Source: Rhodobacter sp. (GTDB lineage Bacteria; Pseudomonadota; Alphaproteobacteria; Rhodobacterales; Rhodobacteraceae). From it: a stretch of DNA of 64,000 bases. Where the stretch lies: positions 186,001 through 250,000 of the forward strand of contig JAIXXB010000004.1 in assembly GCA_027490955.1 (NCBI GenBank), given 5' to 3'. Below the pieces are notes generated by a model. That model saw only the letters and a list, made by a program, of their open reading frames with translations, was not told the origin of the DNA and did not search any database. Within the stretch, counting starts at the first letter, position 1; every line of letters starts with the position of its first letter. The position numbers and the translations under genes are program-made. Below, in pieces: positions 1-9,527 of the stretch.

Positions 1-211
1 AGGCGGGCAATTGCGTGGCCTGCGCGGCGGCATGTGCCTTGATCCGCGCATTGCCAACAAAGGTGGTTTCGGTTTCCTCAGGCTCGGGCAGGCCAAGCGC
101 GCCTGCCGAAACAGCGGCAATAGAAAACGGGGCCAGCAGGGCGTTTATCTCGGCCAGTTTGCCCGCGTTGTGGGTGGCGACCACCAATTTGCCCCCGTCT
201 AATTTGCGCAT
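1..211 (-). CDS. rdgB: RdgB/HAM1 family non-canonical purine NTP pyrophosphatase (N-terminal fragment)
   Basis: This is the first 70 codons of a gene that runs off the left edge. The family hydrolyses dITP, XTP and other deaminated purine triphosphates to the monophosphates, keeping them out of DNA and RNA. The visible N-terminus carries the nucleotide-binding signature [13 protein letters not shown] at residues 10-22 and the acidic [14 protein letters not shown] stretch near residue 50, both typical of RdgB. Its ATG directly abuts the rph stop codon (TAAATG), so the two are almost certainly translated from one mRNA. rph-rdgB is a common alphaproteobacterial pair. The identification is firm; the C-terminal two thirds cannot be judged. 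Confidence 0.93.
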   Translation of the reverse strand, partial: MRKLDGGKLVVATHNAGKLAEINALLAPFSIAAVSAGALGLPEPEETETTFVGNARIKAHAAAQATQLPA

Positions 212-928
212 TTACAGGCCCAAAGCGGCCTTTTGTGCCGCAACCAGATCCGCCCCACCTTTAAGTGACAGGTCAAGCAAGATGTTCAATTCGTCGCGCG
301 AAAAGGTTGCACCTTCGGCGCTCATTTGAATTTCGATCATTTTGCCGCGGCCCGTGGCGATGAAATTGCCATCGGTGCCCGCAGCGGAATCTTCGGCATA
401 ATCCAAATCCAGAATGGGTTGGCCTGCGTAAATGCCACAGGAAATCGCCACCACATGATCCAAAATCGGATCAGAGGTGATCATCCCCGCCTTGAGCATT
501 TTGTTCACAGCCAAACGCAAAGCCACCCAACCCCCCGTGATCGAGGCGCAGCGTGTGCCGCCATCGGCCTGAATCACATCACAATCCACCACAATCTGCC
601 GTTCGCCCAAAGCCGCACGATCCACGCCTGCGCGTAGGCTTCGGCCTATAAGCCTTTGAATTTCTTGGGTTCTTCCAGATTGTTTGCCTGCAGCAGCCTC
701 GCGCCGCGTGCGGGAATTGGTGGCGCGGGGCAGCATGCCATATTCTGCCGTTACCCAGCCCATGCCAGTGTTTTTCAAAAACGGCGGCGCTTTTTCTTCC
801 AAAGTGGCGCTGCATAGCACATGGGTGTCACCCATTTTGATCAGGCAAGAGCCCTCTGCATGTTTCATCACGTCAATTTCAATCGAAACTGCGCGCATTT
901 GGTCTAAGTTTCGCCCCGATGGCCGCAT
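212..928 (-). CDS. rph: Ribonuclease PH
   Basis: Phosphorolytic 3'-5' exoribonuclease that trims the 3' ends of tRNA precursors. The 238-residue length is exactly usual for the family. The frame is open for 20 codons upstream, but I placed the start at the ATG giving [12 protein letters not shown], the standard N-terminus. Recognisable blocks include the [11 protein letters not shown] tail and the [10 protein letters not shown] segment of the RNase PH core. It diverges from hrcA with a gap of about 97 bp and is followed without a gap by rdgB. Confidence 0.96.
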   Translation of the reverse strand: MRPSGRNLDQMRAVSIEIDVMKHAEGSCLIKMGDTHVLCSATLEEKAPPFLKNTGMGWVTAEYGMLPRATNSRTRREAAAGKQSGRTQEIQRLIGRSLRAGVDRAALGERQIVVDCDVIQADGGTRCASITGGWVALRLAVNKMLKAGMITSDPILDHVVAISCGIYAGQPILDLDYAEDSAAGTDGNFIATGRGKMIEIQMSAEGATFSRDELNILLDLSLKGGADLVAAQKAALGL

Positions 929-987
929 GATGTTTCCTTTCACGTCATCGCCAGATATGCCGAGCCACGCCGATGATGCAAGCAGCA

Positions 988-1017
988 TTGACAGAGGCCC
1001 GTGTAATCCCCAATTTT
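988..1017 (+). promoter_or_regulatory. Candidate heat-shock (sigma-32-like) promoter of hrcA-grpE
   Basis: TTGACA at 988-993 and CCCCAATTTT at 1008-1017 are separated by 14 bp. This resembles the enterobacterial sigma-32 pattern (CTTGAA, 13-15 bp, CCCCAT-T). It lies directly in front of hrcA, where a heat-shock promoter would be expected. The implied leader would be only a few nucleotides long, and alphaproteobacterial RpoH sites often look different, so this is tentative. No CIRCE repeat is visible nearby. Confidence 0.3.
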
Positions 1018-1025
1018 AGGCCGTT

Positions 1026-2087
1026 ATGACGCAGCCACAAAACACCCTTTCTGAAATGAATGAGCGCACGCGCGAGGTGTTTCGCCGCGTGGTCGAAGGC
1101 TATTTGCAAAACGGCGAACCTGTCGGCTCGCGCACCTTGACGCGGGCCATGTCGCAGCCTCTGTCAGCCGCCACGATCCGCAATGTGATGCAAGACCTGG
1201 AGTTTTTGGGCCTGCTGAATTCGCCGCATATCTCGGCGGGGCGCGTGCCCACCGAACAAGGTCTGCGCCTGTTTGTGGATGGCTTGCTAGAGGTCGGCGA
1301 TGTTGGCGCGGAAGATCGCCAGAAAATGGAAAGCGCGGTTGAGGGCGACAGCGATATTCCCACCATGCTGGAACATATCAGCGCGACCTTGTCTGGGCTG
1401 ACGCGCGGCGCATCGGTGGTGCTGGCACCCAAACAGGAATCAGTTGTGCGCCAGATCGAGTTTATCTCGCTTGCGCCAGATCGGGCGCTGGTGGTGCTGG
1501 TTTTTGCCAATGGACAGGTAGAAAACCGCGTTTTCACCCCGCCCGCAGGGCTGACCGCCAGCGCCATGCGCGAGGCTGCGAATTTTCTGAATGCGCTGGC
1601 CTCTGGCCGCACCCTGTCAGAGTTGCGCGCGGCGGTAGAGCGGCAAATCGCCCAAAACCGCCGCGAGATTGACCAATTGGCGCAGGGCCTTGTCGAAGCG
1701 GGCCTTGCGATGTGGGAAAACTCGGGCGAATCCAGCGAGAGGCTGATCGTGCGGGGACGCGCCAACTTGATCGACGATCAGGTTGACAGCGCGCAAGATA
1801 TCGATCGCATCCGCGAATTGTTTGATGATCTAGAACGCAAACGCGATATCGCGGATTTTCTATCGCTGACCGAAAAGGGCGAAGGCGTGCGTATTTTCAT
1901 CGGATCAGAGAACAAACTATTTTCGCTATCGGGTTCCACTTTGGTGGTTTCTCCCTATATGAACGGCGAGAGCAAGATCATTGGCGCGATTGGGGTGATT
2001 GGCCCAACGCGGCTGAACTACGGACGAATCGTGCCAATTGTGGATTATACGGCGCAGCTTGTAAGCAGGCTTTTATCTGGCCGTTAA
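1026..2087 (+). CDS. hrcA: Heat-inducible transcription repressor HrcA
   Basis: DNA-binding repressor of class I heat-shock genes; it normally recognises the CIRCE inverted repeat and is kept active by GroEL. The N-terminal winged-helix segment is clear (RTREVFRRVVEGYLQNGEPV then the ATIRNVMQDLE helix, residues about 14-65). It is followed by the GAF-like dimerisation region and a conserved C-terminal block with the sequence IGVIGPTRLNYGRI. At 353 residues it has the usual family length. grpE follows 46 bp downstream on the same strand, the common hrcA-grpE unit. I could not find a CIRCE element in the upstream gap, so autoregulation is not supported by this sequence. Confidence 0.96.
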   Translation: MTQPQNTLSEMNERTREVFRRVVEGYLQNGEPVGSRTLTRAMSQPLSAATIRNVMQDLEFLGLLNSPHISAGRVPTEQGLRLFVDGLLEVGDVGAEDRQKMESAVEGDSDIPTMLEHISATLSGLTRGASVVLAPKQESVVRQIEFISLAPDRALVVLVFANGQVENRVFTPPAGLTASAMREAANFLNALASGRTLSELRAAVERQIAQNRREIDQLAQGLVEAGLAMWENSGESSERLIVRGRANLIDDQVDSAQDIDRIRELFDDLERKRDIADFLSLTEKGEGVRIFIGSENKLFSLSGSTLVVSPYMNGESKIIGAIGVIGPTRLNYGRIVPIVDYTAQLVSRLLSGR

Positions 2088-2133
2088 ACAGGTTAGATGC
2101 AGCCCGCTGCGCCAAAGTGAAGAAGGACATGTC

Positions 2134-2667
2134 ATGAGCACCGATTCGAACGCCGATAATGTGGATATCCCAGAAATGGCGGATATCCCTGTAGAGGTTA
2201 GCGAAATTGACACCCTGCGCGCCGAGCGCGACGATATGCGCGACCGATTCATGCGCGCTTTGGCCGATGCTGAAAACACCCGCAAACGCGCCGAGCGTGA
2301 CCGCCGCGAGGCCGAGGCCTATGGCGCATCGCGTCTGGCCCGCGATTTGCTGCCTGTCTATGACAATCTAAAACGCGCGCTGTCGACTGTGGCTGATGGC
2401 GCGGCCCCTGAAATGGTGGCCGTTCTGGAAGGTGTTGATCTGACTCTGCGCGAATTGACGGGCGTTATGGCCAAGCACGGGCTTACCCCGATCAGCCCCA
2501 AACTGGGTGAAATCTTTGACCCCCAGTTGCACGAAGCCATGTTCGAAGCGCCACTGCCTGGCACCAAAGCGGGCGAAATCATTCAAATCGCTTCGGAAGG
2601 GTTTATGTTGCACGATCGCCTGCTGCGCCCCGCGCAGGTTGGGGTATCGTCCAACACTCAGGGCTAG
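2134..2667 (+). CDS. grpE: Nucleotide exchange factor GrpE (DnaK co-chaperone)
   Basis: GrpE releases ADP from DnaK, driving the Hsp70 folding cycle in the cytoplasm. The 177-residue protein has an acidic N-terminus, then the long coiled-coil helix with the sequence DTLRAERDDMRDRFMRALAD (residues about 29-48). It ends in the beta-wing domain, recognisable by FDPQLHEAM and the final GFMLHDRLLRPAQVGVS. The ribosome-binding site AGAAGGACATGTC precedes the ATG. It lies downstream of hrcA in one apparent operon and converges on mutS, with only 2 bp between the stop codons. Confidence 0.97.
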   Translation: MSTDSNADNVDIPEMADIPVEVSEIDTLRAERDDMRDRFMRALADAENTRKRAERDRREAEAYGASRLARDLLPVYDNLKRALSTVADGAAPEMVAVLEGVDLTLRELTGVMAKHGLTPISPKLGEIFDPQLHEAMFEAPLPGTKAGEIIQIASEGFMLHDRLLRPAQVGVSSNTQG

Positions 2668-2669
2668 AT

Positions 2670-5285
2670 TTAGCCTTTTGGGGGCAGCATCCCGTGCAAT
2701 TCATATAACAGTTGCAAAGCCGCCATTGGGGTCAGCTGATCGGGGCTGATATCGCGCAGCTTTGCCTCGATGGCCGATGGTTTTGCCGCTGGCGCGGCGC
2801 TGGGTGCGCGAAATAGGGGCAGATCATCGATCAGGGCCTTCGGTTTGCCCCCGCCTTCGCGTTCCGATTTTTCCAGTGTTTCCAGAACAAATTGCGCGCG
2901 GTCAATCACGGCAGGCGGCAGGCCCGCAAGCCGCGCCACATGCACCCCGTAAGAGCGGTCTGCCGCGCCCTGTTGCACCTCGTGCAGGAAAATCACATCG
3001 CCATCCCATTCCTTGACGGACATGGTCGCGTTGCGGAGCCCGTCCAGCTTGCCTGCAAGGGCTGTCAGTTCGTGGTAATGGGTGGCAAATAGCGCGCGGC
3101 ATTTGTTCACCGATTGCAGATGTTCCAGCGTGGCCCATGCAATTGACAGCCCGTCATAGGTGGCCGTTCCGCGCCCAATCTCATCCAAAATCACCAAGGC
3201 GCGGTCTGTCGCTTGATTCAAAATTGCGGCGGTTTCGACCATTTCCACCATAAAGGTTGACCGGCCGCGCGCCAAATCATCCGATGCGCCCACGCGGCTG
3301 AACAATTGATGCACCAAACCGATATGCGCGCGCGAGGCAGGCACAAAGCAGCCAGCCTGCGCCAGAATCGCAATCAGCGCGTTTTGCCGCAGAAAGGTTG
3401 ATTTTCCTGCCATATTTGGCCCTGTCAGCAGCCAAATTGCGGGGGTCTCACCTGCCGACAGATCGCAAGTGTTTGGCACAAAGGCCCCGCGCCGCGCCCG
3501 ATCTATCGCGTGTTCCACCACGGGGTGACGCCCATCTTCGATGATAAAGGCGCAGGAATTGTCCAGAAGCGGCCGCTTCCACACCTTTTCGGCGGCCAGC
3601 TCTGCCCAAGCGGCGGCCAAATCCATCTCGGCCAAAATCTGGGTGATTTGGGCAATCGTGGCGGCGTTCTGCAACACCTCATGGGCAAGGCGGGCAAAAT
3701 GAACCTGTTCTATGTCAACGGCCCGTGCCCCTGCATTCATGATTTGCGTTTCTAAATTAGACAACTCGACAGTGGTAAAGCGCACTTGGTTTGCGGTGGT
3801 TTGGCGGTGGATGAACCGCGCTGACAGCGGAGGAGCCATCATCCGCGCCCCATGCGCGGCAGTGGTTTCGATGAAATATCCCAGAACATTGTTGTGCTTT
3901 ATCTTCAGGCTTTGCACGCCTGTTTCTTGCACATAACCGCTTTCCAGATTGATGATGATCCCGCGGCCATCGTCGCGCATGCGGCGGGCATCGTCCAAAT
4001 CGGGGTCATAGCCATCGGCCACAAAGCCACCATCGCGGGCAAATAGCGGCAGGTCGGTGACCAAAACCTCCGCCAATTCTGTGTAAAGATCAGCCGCGCC
4101 AAGCAGGGCTGCGTCTGGCAGGGCAAGGGCTGCGTGAATACGCTGCGCTGTGCCCAACCCATCGCGCACTGCGCCCAAATCGCGCGGCCCGCCTCGGCCT
4201 AAGGCAAGGCGGGACATCGCACGCTCCATATCAGGCACGCCCCGCATCAACAGGCGCAACGCATCGCGCAGGGCGGGGTTGTCGACAAAATGCGCCAATT
4301 GTGCATGGCGGGCTTGGATCAGGGCCAAATCGCAGGATGGATTTGCCAAGCGCCGCTCTAGCAGCCTGCCGCCTGCCGCTGTGATGGTGCGGTCAATCAC
4401 AGACAGAAGCGATCCTTCGCGCCCACCGCCAAGCGCTTGTACCAATTCCAAATTGCGCCGTGTGGCGGCATCAATCATCATCGTGCCGCCCAGTTTTTCC
4501 TGCACGGGCGGGCGCAACAGGGGCAATTGGCCGCGCTGAGTGAGGGAAATATAATCCAAAACAGCGCCCAGCGCCGATATCTCGGCCCGATCCAAATGGG
4601 CAAAGGCATCCAGTGATGCCACTTTGAACGCTGTGCACAGCCGCCGTTCGGCAGAGCCCGAATCAAAACTGGCGCGCGAGAGGTCTGTCACAGCGGCGCC
4701 CGCCTCGGTTGCGATGGCGCGGATGACCTCGTCCTCATCTTCGATCAGCAGTATTTCGCTGGGGCATAGCCGCGCAAGTTCGGGGCCAAGGCGCATGATT
4801 GGGCAAGAGGATACATGCAGCGCCCCTGTCGATACATCACACCACGCCAGTGCCGCGCCATCGCGCACCTTGGCATAGGCGGCCAGAAAATTGTGTTTGC
4901 GTGCATCCAGCAGCGCCTCTTCGGTCAGCGTGCCGGGTGTGACAAGGCGGACAATCTCGCGCCGCACCACGGATTTGTAGCCACGCTTTTTCGCCTCGGC
5001 GGGGTCTTCCATTTGTTCGGCAATGGCCACGCGAAAGCCTTTGCGAATAAGCTGCTGCAAATATCCCTCGGCGGCATGATAGGGCACACCGCACATGGAA
5101 ATCGGCTCGCCTTTATGGATGCCGCGTTTGGTGAGGGTGATATCCAGCGCTGCCGCTGCCTGTGTGGCATCGTCAAAGAACATCTCGTAAAAATCGCCCA
5201 TACGATAAAACAAAAGCGCATCAGGCATTTGCGCCTTGATCTCAAGGTATTGGGCCATCATTGGTGTGACGGAATCCGTGCTCAC
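2670..5285 (-). CDS. mutS: DNA mismatch repair protein MutS
   Basis: MutS recognises mismatches and small loops and recruits MutL. At 871 residues it is full length. The mismatch-contacting Phe-x-Glu motif appears in GDFYEMF (residues about 31-37). The connector, lever and clamp regions follow. The ATPase carries Walker [14 protein letters not shown] (near residue 620), the signature STFMVEM and Walker [14 protein letters not shown]-terminal helix-turn-helix dimerisation segment ends the protein. It stands alone on this strand, converging with grpE. Confidence 0.98.
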   Translation of the reverse strand: MSTDSVTPMMAQYLEIKAQMPDALLFYRMGDFYEMFFDDATQAAAALDITLTKRGIHKGEPISMCGVPYHAAEGYLQQLIRKGFRVAIAEQMEDPAEAKKRGYKSVVRREIVRLVTPGTLTEEALLDARKHNFLAAYAKVRDGAALAWCDVSTGALHVSSCPIMRLGPELARLCPSEILLIEDEDEVIRAIATEAGAAVTDLSRASFDSGSAERRLCTAFKVASLDAFAHLDRAEISALGAVLDYISLTQRGQLPLLRPPVQEKLGGTMMIDAATRRNLELVQALGGGREGSLLSVIDRTITAAGGRLLERRLANPSCDLALIQARHAQLAHFVDNPALRDALRLLMRGVPDMERAMSRLALGRGGPRDLGAVRDGLGTAQRIHAALALPDAALLGAADLYTELAEVLVTDLPLFARDGGFVADGYDPDLDDARRMRDDGRGIIINLESGYVQETGVQSLKIKHNNVLGYFIETTAAHGARMMAPPLSARFIHRQTTANQVRFTTVELSNLETQIMNAGARAVDIEQVHFARLAHEVLQNAATIAQITQILAEMDLAAAWAELAAEKVWKRPLLDNSCAFIIEDGRHPVVEHAIDRARRGAFVPNTCDLSAGETPAIWLLTGPNMAGKSTFLRQNALIAILAQAGCFVPASRAHIGLVHQLFSRVGASDDLARGRSTFMVEMVETAAILNQATDRALVILDEIGRGTATYDGLSIAWATLEHLQSVNKCRALFATHYHELTALAGKLDGLRNATMSVKEWDGDVIFLHEVQQGAADRSYGVHVARLAGLPPAVIDRAQFVLETLEKSEREGGGKPKALIDDLPLFRAPSAAPAAKPSAIEAKLRDISPDQLTPMAALQLLYELHGMLPPKG

Positions 5286-5349
5286 ATCGTCCCTCTTTGC
5301 TGCAGGTTACAAAAGCCTGCTGGGAACAGAAAGCCCATAGTTGTGCGCG

Positions 5350-5964
5350 CTATTCCTTATGCACGAAAGCGGCTTGATCGCCCCAAAGCTGGGCAATGCG
5401 CGCATCGCGCCCGCAAGATTTGCGATAATATTGATAGGCTTCGGATTGTGTTTTCACGCCGCCGCGCGTCAGTACAATGTTTTCGCCCTTATAGTAATCT
5501 TGGTGGTAATCTTCGGCGATCCAAAAGGTTTTGGCGGGCAAAATGGGGGTGACGATGGTTTGGCCCAATTCAGCCTGCGCGCGGGCCAATTCAGCCTTGG
5601 CCACGGCCTCTTGGGCGGCGTTTTGGGTGAAAATCGCGCTGCGATAGGCAGGGCCGCGGTCGCAGAACTGGCCGCCATCATCCACCACATCGGTAGAGCG
5701 CAGGAATTTGGCGATAATCTGGTCATAGCTGATGATGCTGGGATCAAAGGTGATTTCGACCGCCTCGTAATGACCTTCGTGATTTTCATAGCTGGGGTTT
5801 TCCAAATCGCCGCCCGTATAGCCCGAGATAACCCCCGACACGCCCTTCACGCTTTCGAAATTTGACTCGACGCACCAAAAACAGCCCCCTGCCACAATGG
5901 CTGTATCGGCGCGGGCGCAAAGGGGGGCAATCAGCAGCAAGGTGGCCAGAATAATGCGGTGCAT
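5350..5964 (-). CDS. msrA: Exported peptide methionine sulfoxide reductase MsrA
   Basis: Reduces methionine-S-sulfoxide in proteins. The start was set at the ATG giving MHRIILATLLLIAPLCARA, a good Sec signal peptide, so the mature enzyme should act in the periplasm. The frame is open further upstream but without family similarity. The catalytic GGCFWCVE motif (Cys28) begins only a few residues after the predicted cleavage site. Further family blocks are GVISGYTGG, NPSYENHEGHYEAVEITFDP and the C-terminal AEDYHQDYY. Length is 204 residues. Thioredoxin-like reductants for it are not encoded nearby. Confidence 0.93.
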   Translation of the reverse strand: MHRIILATLLLIAPLCARADTAIVAGGCFWCVESNFESVKGVSGVISGYTGGDLENPSYENHEGHYEAVEITFDPSIISYDQIIAKFLRSTDVVDDGGQFCDRGPAYRSAIFTQNAAQEAVAKAELARAQAELGQTIVTPILPAKTFWIAEDYHQDYYKGENIVLTRGGVKTQSEAYQYYRKSCGRDARIAQLWGDQAAFVHKE

Positions 5965-6075
5965 AGGATGTCCTTTCAGATTTATGCCATCATTTAGCGC
6001 GAATCGATCACAGGCAAGACACGCTTGCGTGACGGGGCGCGCGCGCTGTAGCGTGGCCCTGCAAAGGAGATCACA

Positions 6076-6987
6076 ATGACTGATACGCAAACGGGCCATG
6101 TTTCCACCCATCAGGCCGAAGAAGATGCCCGCAATGAACAGATCCTTATCTATGTGAACGGCCGCATCGTGCCAAAGCGCGAGGCGCTGGTTTCGGTCTA
6201 TGATGCGGGGTTCATGCTGGGCGATGGCGTGTGGGAAGGGCTGCGCCTGTACAACGGCACATGGGCCTTTGCGGATGAGCATTTTGATCGCTTGTTCGAG
6301 GCGGCCAAGGCCATTGATCTGGACATTCGGATGACGAAAGAACAGGCTCTAACCGCGCTGTTAGACACGCAAAAGGCCAATGGGATGCACAGCGATGTGC
6401 ATGCGCGCTTTATGGTGACGCGGGGGGTGAAGACGCGGCCATTCCAGCACCCGAAACTCTCGCAGCAGGGGCCGACAGTGGCGATTATCATGGAACATTC
6501 GCGGCAAAAGCTGCCCCGCCCGATCAAATTGGCCACAGTGCCGCATCTGCGCGGCCTGCCCATGACCCAAGACCCAAAGCTGAATTCGCATAGCAAGTTG
6601 AACTGTATTCTGGCCTGCATCGCCGCCGAAAAGGCAGGTGCGGACGAGGCGTTGATGCTGGACATCCACGGATTTGTGAACACCACCAACGCCTGCAATT
6701 TCTTTATCGTGCGCAAGGGCGCGGTTTGGACAAGCACGGGCGATTATTGCATGAACGGCATTACGCGGCAGAAGGTGATTGATTTGTGCCGCGCCAATGA
6801 CATCCCCGTATTTGAACGCAATTTTACCTTGGTCGATACCTACAGCGCGGATGAGGCGTTTTTGACGGGCACTTTTGGCGCACAAACGCCTGTGGGCAGT
6901 ATTGATGGGCGTGTGATTGGCACGGGGCAAATGGGCCCTGTCACCCAAAGGCTGCGCGATTTGTATAAGGCCTTTGTTGGAGCATGA
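6076..6987 (+). CDS. Class IV (fold-type IV) PLP-dependent aminotransferase
   Basis: Related to branched-chain and D-amino-acid aminotransferases and aminodeoxychorismate lyase. Family blocks are YVNGRIVPKREALVSVYDAG (residues about 26-45), GDGVWEGLRLY, and the presumed PLP lysine K174 in LNSHSKLNC. The block DEALMLDIHGFVNTTNACNFF normally contains a Glu that pairs with the PLP ring nitrogen (pattern V-x-E-x-x-x-x-N). Here that position is Thr203, which is unusual. A strong ribosome-binding site (AAAGGAG) precedes the ATG. The last codons overlap the sulfotransferase-like gene by 4 bp (ATGA), implying translational coupling. The substrate cannot be deduced, and calling it ilvE would be unjustified. 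Confidence 0.85.
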   Translation: MTDTQTGHVSTHQAEEDARNEQILIYVNGRIVPKREALVSVYDAGFMLGDGVWEGLRLYNGTWAFADEHFDRLFEAAKAIDLDIRMTKEQALTALLDTQKANGMHSDVHARFMVTRGVKTRPFQHPKLSQQGPTVAIIMEHSRQKLPRPIKLATVPHLRGLPMTQDPKLNSHSKLNCILACIAAEKAGADEALMLDIHGFVNTTNACNFFIVRKGAVWTSTGDYCMNGITRQKVIDLCRANDIPVFERNFTLVDTYSADEAFLTGTFGAQTPVGSIDGRVIGTGQMGPVTQRLRDLYKAFVGA

Positions 6988-7724
6988 GCAGCGCCGTGCC
7001 TCAAAGAATTGCCATGTGGTCTGGCCCGCGCAACCTGTCGACCGCGCTGATGTATAGCTTTGCGGCGCGGGGTGATTGCGCCGTCGTGGACGAGCCGTTT
7101 TATGCCGCCTATCTGGCCGCCACGGGCATCCATCACCCGATGCGCGCAGAGGTGATTGCCAGCCAAAGCACCCATGCCCCCGATGTGGCGGCGCAGTGTT
7201 TGGGGCCAACACCGCAGGGCGCGGCGCTGGTGTATCAAAAGCATATGACGATGCATATGATCCCCGCCTTTGATCGCGGCTTTATCAAAGAGCTGACCAA
7301 TGTGTTTTTGATCCGCCACCCCGCCCGCGTGATCGCCAGCTATGCCCGCAAACGCGAAGCGCCGACTTTGGCAGATATTGGTTTTGTCCAGCAGGCGGAA
7401 CTGTTCGACCAAGTGGCGCAGATGCAAGGGGCCGCGCCTTTGGTCGTGGATTCCTCGGATATTCGCGCCAATCCGCGCGAAACCCTGTCGCGCCTTTGCG
7501 CGAGTCTTGGCATTCCCTTCACCGAAACCATGCTGAACTGGCCCGCAGGCCCCAAACCCTATGACGGGGTCTGGGCCAGCCATTGGTATGATGAGGTGTG
7601 GAAATCCACGGGCTTTGGCGCGGCGGAAGGCCCGTTGCCAAGCTTGGATGCAGGATTTGCCGATTTAGCCGAACGCGCGATGCTATATTATGAAAAACTC
7701 GCCAAGTTTTCGCTGATGGCGTGA
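6984..7724 (+). CDS. Sulfotransferase-like P-loop protein coupled to the class IV aminotransferase
   Basis: A 246-residue protein with a sulfotransferase-type phosphosulfate-binding loop, RIAMWSGPRNLSTALMYSF (residues 8-26), and the second PAPS-contact region FLIRHPARVIASYARKRE. These are hallmarks of the sulfotransferase superfamily. It starts 4 bp inside the end of the aminotransferase gene. From memory, plant proteins annotated as branched-chain-aminotransferase-like carry both domains in one chain, which would make this pair a natural fusion partner set. The substrate is unknown. It is probably cytoplasmic, with no signal peptide or membrane segment. Confidence 0.75.
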   Translation: MSSAVPQRIAMWSGPRNLSTALMYSFAARGDCAVVDEPFYAAYLAATGIHHPMRAEVIASQSTHAPDVAAQCLGPTPQGAALVYQKHMTMHMIPAFDRGFIKELTNVFLIRHPARVIASYARKREAPTLADIGFVQQAELFDQVAQMQGAAPLVVDSSDIRANPRETLSRLCASLGIPFTETMLNWPAGPKPYDGVWASHWYDEVWKSTGFGAAEGPLPSLDAGFADLAERAMLYYEKLAKFSLMA

Positions 7725-7729
7725 CAGCG

Positions 7730-8194
7730 CTATTCGGCAACCTTCAAGACAAGCTCTACCTCACTATGCGGCAGGCGGCCTGTTTTTTGGAACCCATAGT
7801 TTTCGTAAAACCCCAGGGCAGAGTTTTCACGATCAACCACTGTCACAGTTAATCTTGGCAATCCCCAAGCACGGGTTTGCTGGACCGCAAGGTCAAGCGC
7901 CTTGCGGCCAAACCCGCGCCCTTGGTGCGCGGCATCAATCAGCAAGCGCCACAGATAGGCCGCCTTTGGGTCGTCGGAAGGATCAAGAAAGGGAGAGTGG
8001 CGCGGATCGATCATGGCCATCAGGCCGACGGCAGTGTCGTCGTTCCAAAGACCCCACACCACAGACCCCGGTTCAAATTGCGCCTGCGCAAGGGTAACTG
8101 CCGCCTCGGCCACCAACCCCTGTTGTGCAGGGCCCACACGCAGGCCCAGCAGCGCATCAAGATTGTCTCGGCCCGGAAGTCGCTGCTGCAACAT
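7730..8194 (-). CDS. GNAT family N-acetyltransferase
   Basis: A small (154-residue) acyl-CoA-dependent acetyltransferase of the Gcn5-related family. The acetyl-CoA-binding motif A is clear: LWRLLIDAAHQGRGFGRKAL (residues about 81-100), with the Q/R-x-x-G-x-G/A core GRGFGRKAL. It is followed by VTVVDRENSALGFYENYGF, the usual motif B. It lies 2 bp downstream of argG on the same strand and is probably co-transcribed with it. No sequence feature identifies the acceptor substrate. Confidence 0.85.
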   Translation of the reverse strand: MLQQRLPGRDNLDALLGLRVGPAQQGLVAEAAVTLAQAQFEPGSVVWGLWNDDTAVGLMAMIDPRHSPFLDPSDDPKAAYLWRLLIDAAHQGRGFGRKALDLAVQQTRAWGLPRLTVTVVDRENSALGFYENYGFQKTGRLPHSEVELVLKVAE

Positions 8195-8196
8195 TC

Positions 8197-9426
8197 CTAT
8201 TTCTTCTTCACCCGCGCATTGCGCGTGGCAATCAGCTTTAGCCGCAGCGCGTTCAGCTTGATAAACCCTGCCGCGTCTTTTTGGTCATAGGCGCCCGCGT
8301 CTTCCTCAAACGTCACATGCTTTTCGGAATACAGCGAATGGTCTGACCAACGGGCAACTGTCCGCGCCGACCCTTTATACAGTTTCACCCGCACCGTGCC
8401 GGTGACATGTTCTTGGGATTTATCGATCAGCGCCTGCAACATCTCGCGTTCGGGGCTGAACCAGAAGCCGTTGTAAATCAGTTCGGCATAGCGGGGCATG
8501 ATGCTGTCTTTCAAATGGCCCGCGCCTGCATCTAGCGTGATCTGTTCAATCCCGCGATGCGCTTCTAGCAAAATCGTCCCGCCGGGTGTTTCATAGAGGC
8601 CCCGCGACTTCATCCCGACAAAGCGGTTTTCCACCAAGTCGAGCAAGCCAACGCCATGCTTGCCGCCCATTTCATTCAGCCGTGTCAGGATGGTGGCGGG
8701 GGAAAGCTTTTCGCCATTGATGGCCACGGCATCGCCGCGTTCAAACGAAATTTCCACATATTCGGGCGTGTCGGGGGCTTTTTCCACGGGGGTGACGCGC
8801 TGATAAACAAACTCGGGCGCTTCCTCGGCGGGGTTTTCCAGCACTTTGCCCTCAGACGAGGTATGCAACAGGTTTGCATCCACGCTGAAGGGTGCATCGC
8901 CGCGCTTGTCCTTGGCAATTGGAATTTGGTTTGCTTCGGCAAATTCCAGCAGTTTGCTGCGGGATGTTAAATCCCATTCGCGCCACGGGGCAATCACGCG
9001 GATGGATGGATCCAGCGCATAGGCCGACAACTCGAAGCGCACCTGATCGTTGCCCTTGCCCGTGGCCCCATGTGCCACCGCATCGGCCCCTGTTTCATGG
9101 GCAATGCGCACCAGATGCTGCGAAATCAGCGGCCGCGCGATGGACGTGCCCAGCAAATACAGCCCTTCATACAGGGCATTTGCGCGGAACATCGGAAAGA
9201 CGAAATCGCGCACGAATTCTTCGCGCACATCGACGATATGAATGTTTTCTGGCTTAATCCCCAGCAAAATCGCCTTTTCGCGGGCGGGCTCTAATTCTTC
9301 GCCCTGCCCTAAATCGGCGGTAAAGGTCACCACCTCGCAGCCATATTCGGTTTGCAGCCACTTTAGGATGATCGAGGTATCCAGCCCGCCCGAATAGGCA
9401 AGGACGACTTTTTTGGGTGCAGACAT
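8197..9426 (-). CDS. argG: Argininosuccinate synthase
   Basis: Joins citrulline and aspartate with ATP to form argininosuccinate, the penultimate step of arginine biosynthesis. The N-type ATP pyrophosphatase loop AYSGGLDTS is at residues 10-18. Other family blocks are [13 protein letters not shown] and [19 protein letters not shown]. At 409 residues it is full length. The gene diverges from ilvA across about 100 bp, and a GNAT acetyltransferase follows in the same direction. Confidence 0.98.
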   Translation of the reverse strand: MSAPKKVVLAYSGGLDTSIILKWLQTEYGCEVVTFTADLGQGEELEPAREKAILLGIKPENIHIVDVREEFVRDFVFPMFRANALYEGLYLLGTSIARPLISQHLVRIAHETGADAVAHGATGKGNDQVRFELSAYALDPSIRVIAPWREWDLTSRSKLLEFAEANQIPIAKDKRGDAPFSVDANLLHTSSEGKVLENPAEEAPEFVYQRVTPVEKAPDTPEYVEISFERGDAVAINGEKLSPATILTRLNEMGGKHGVGLLDLVENRFVGMKSRGLYETPGGTILLEAHRGIEQITLDAGAGHLKDSIMPRYAELIYNGFWFSPEREMLQALIDKSQEHVTGTVRVKLYKGSARTVARWSDHSLYSEKHVTFEEDAGAYDQKDAAGFIKLNALRLKLIATRNARVKKK

Positions 9427-9476
9427 GGTGGGCCTCCAAAGATGTTTGAGCGCGATTACCCATAATTGGGGGCGGG

Positions 9477-9502
9477 GGCAAGGTGGGCAAGCCTTGCCTT
9501 TT
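9477..9502 (+). terminator. Terminator-like hairpin in the leader of ilvA
   Basis: GGCAAGG (9477-9483) and CCTTGCC (9492-9498) form a 7-bp stem with an 8-nt loop, immediately followed by TTTT. It lies about 25 bp before the ilvA start and downstream of a possible -10 element CATAAT (9461-9466). No gene upstream on this strand needs terminating. It may therefore be a 5' stabilising stem-loop, an attenuator, or chance. No leader peptide is evident. Confidence 0.35.
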
Positions 9503-9527
9503 CTGCAAGCTGGGGCTTAATCGGCGG

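Noticed and set aside
929-1025. CIRCE operator upstream of hrcA.
   Set aside because: No TTAGCACTC / GAGTGCTAA pair or close variant is present.
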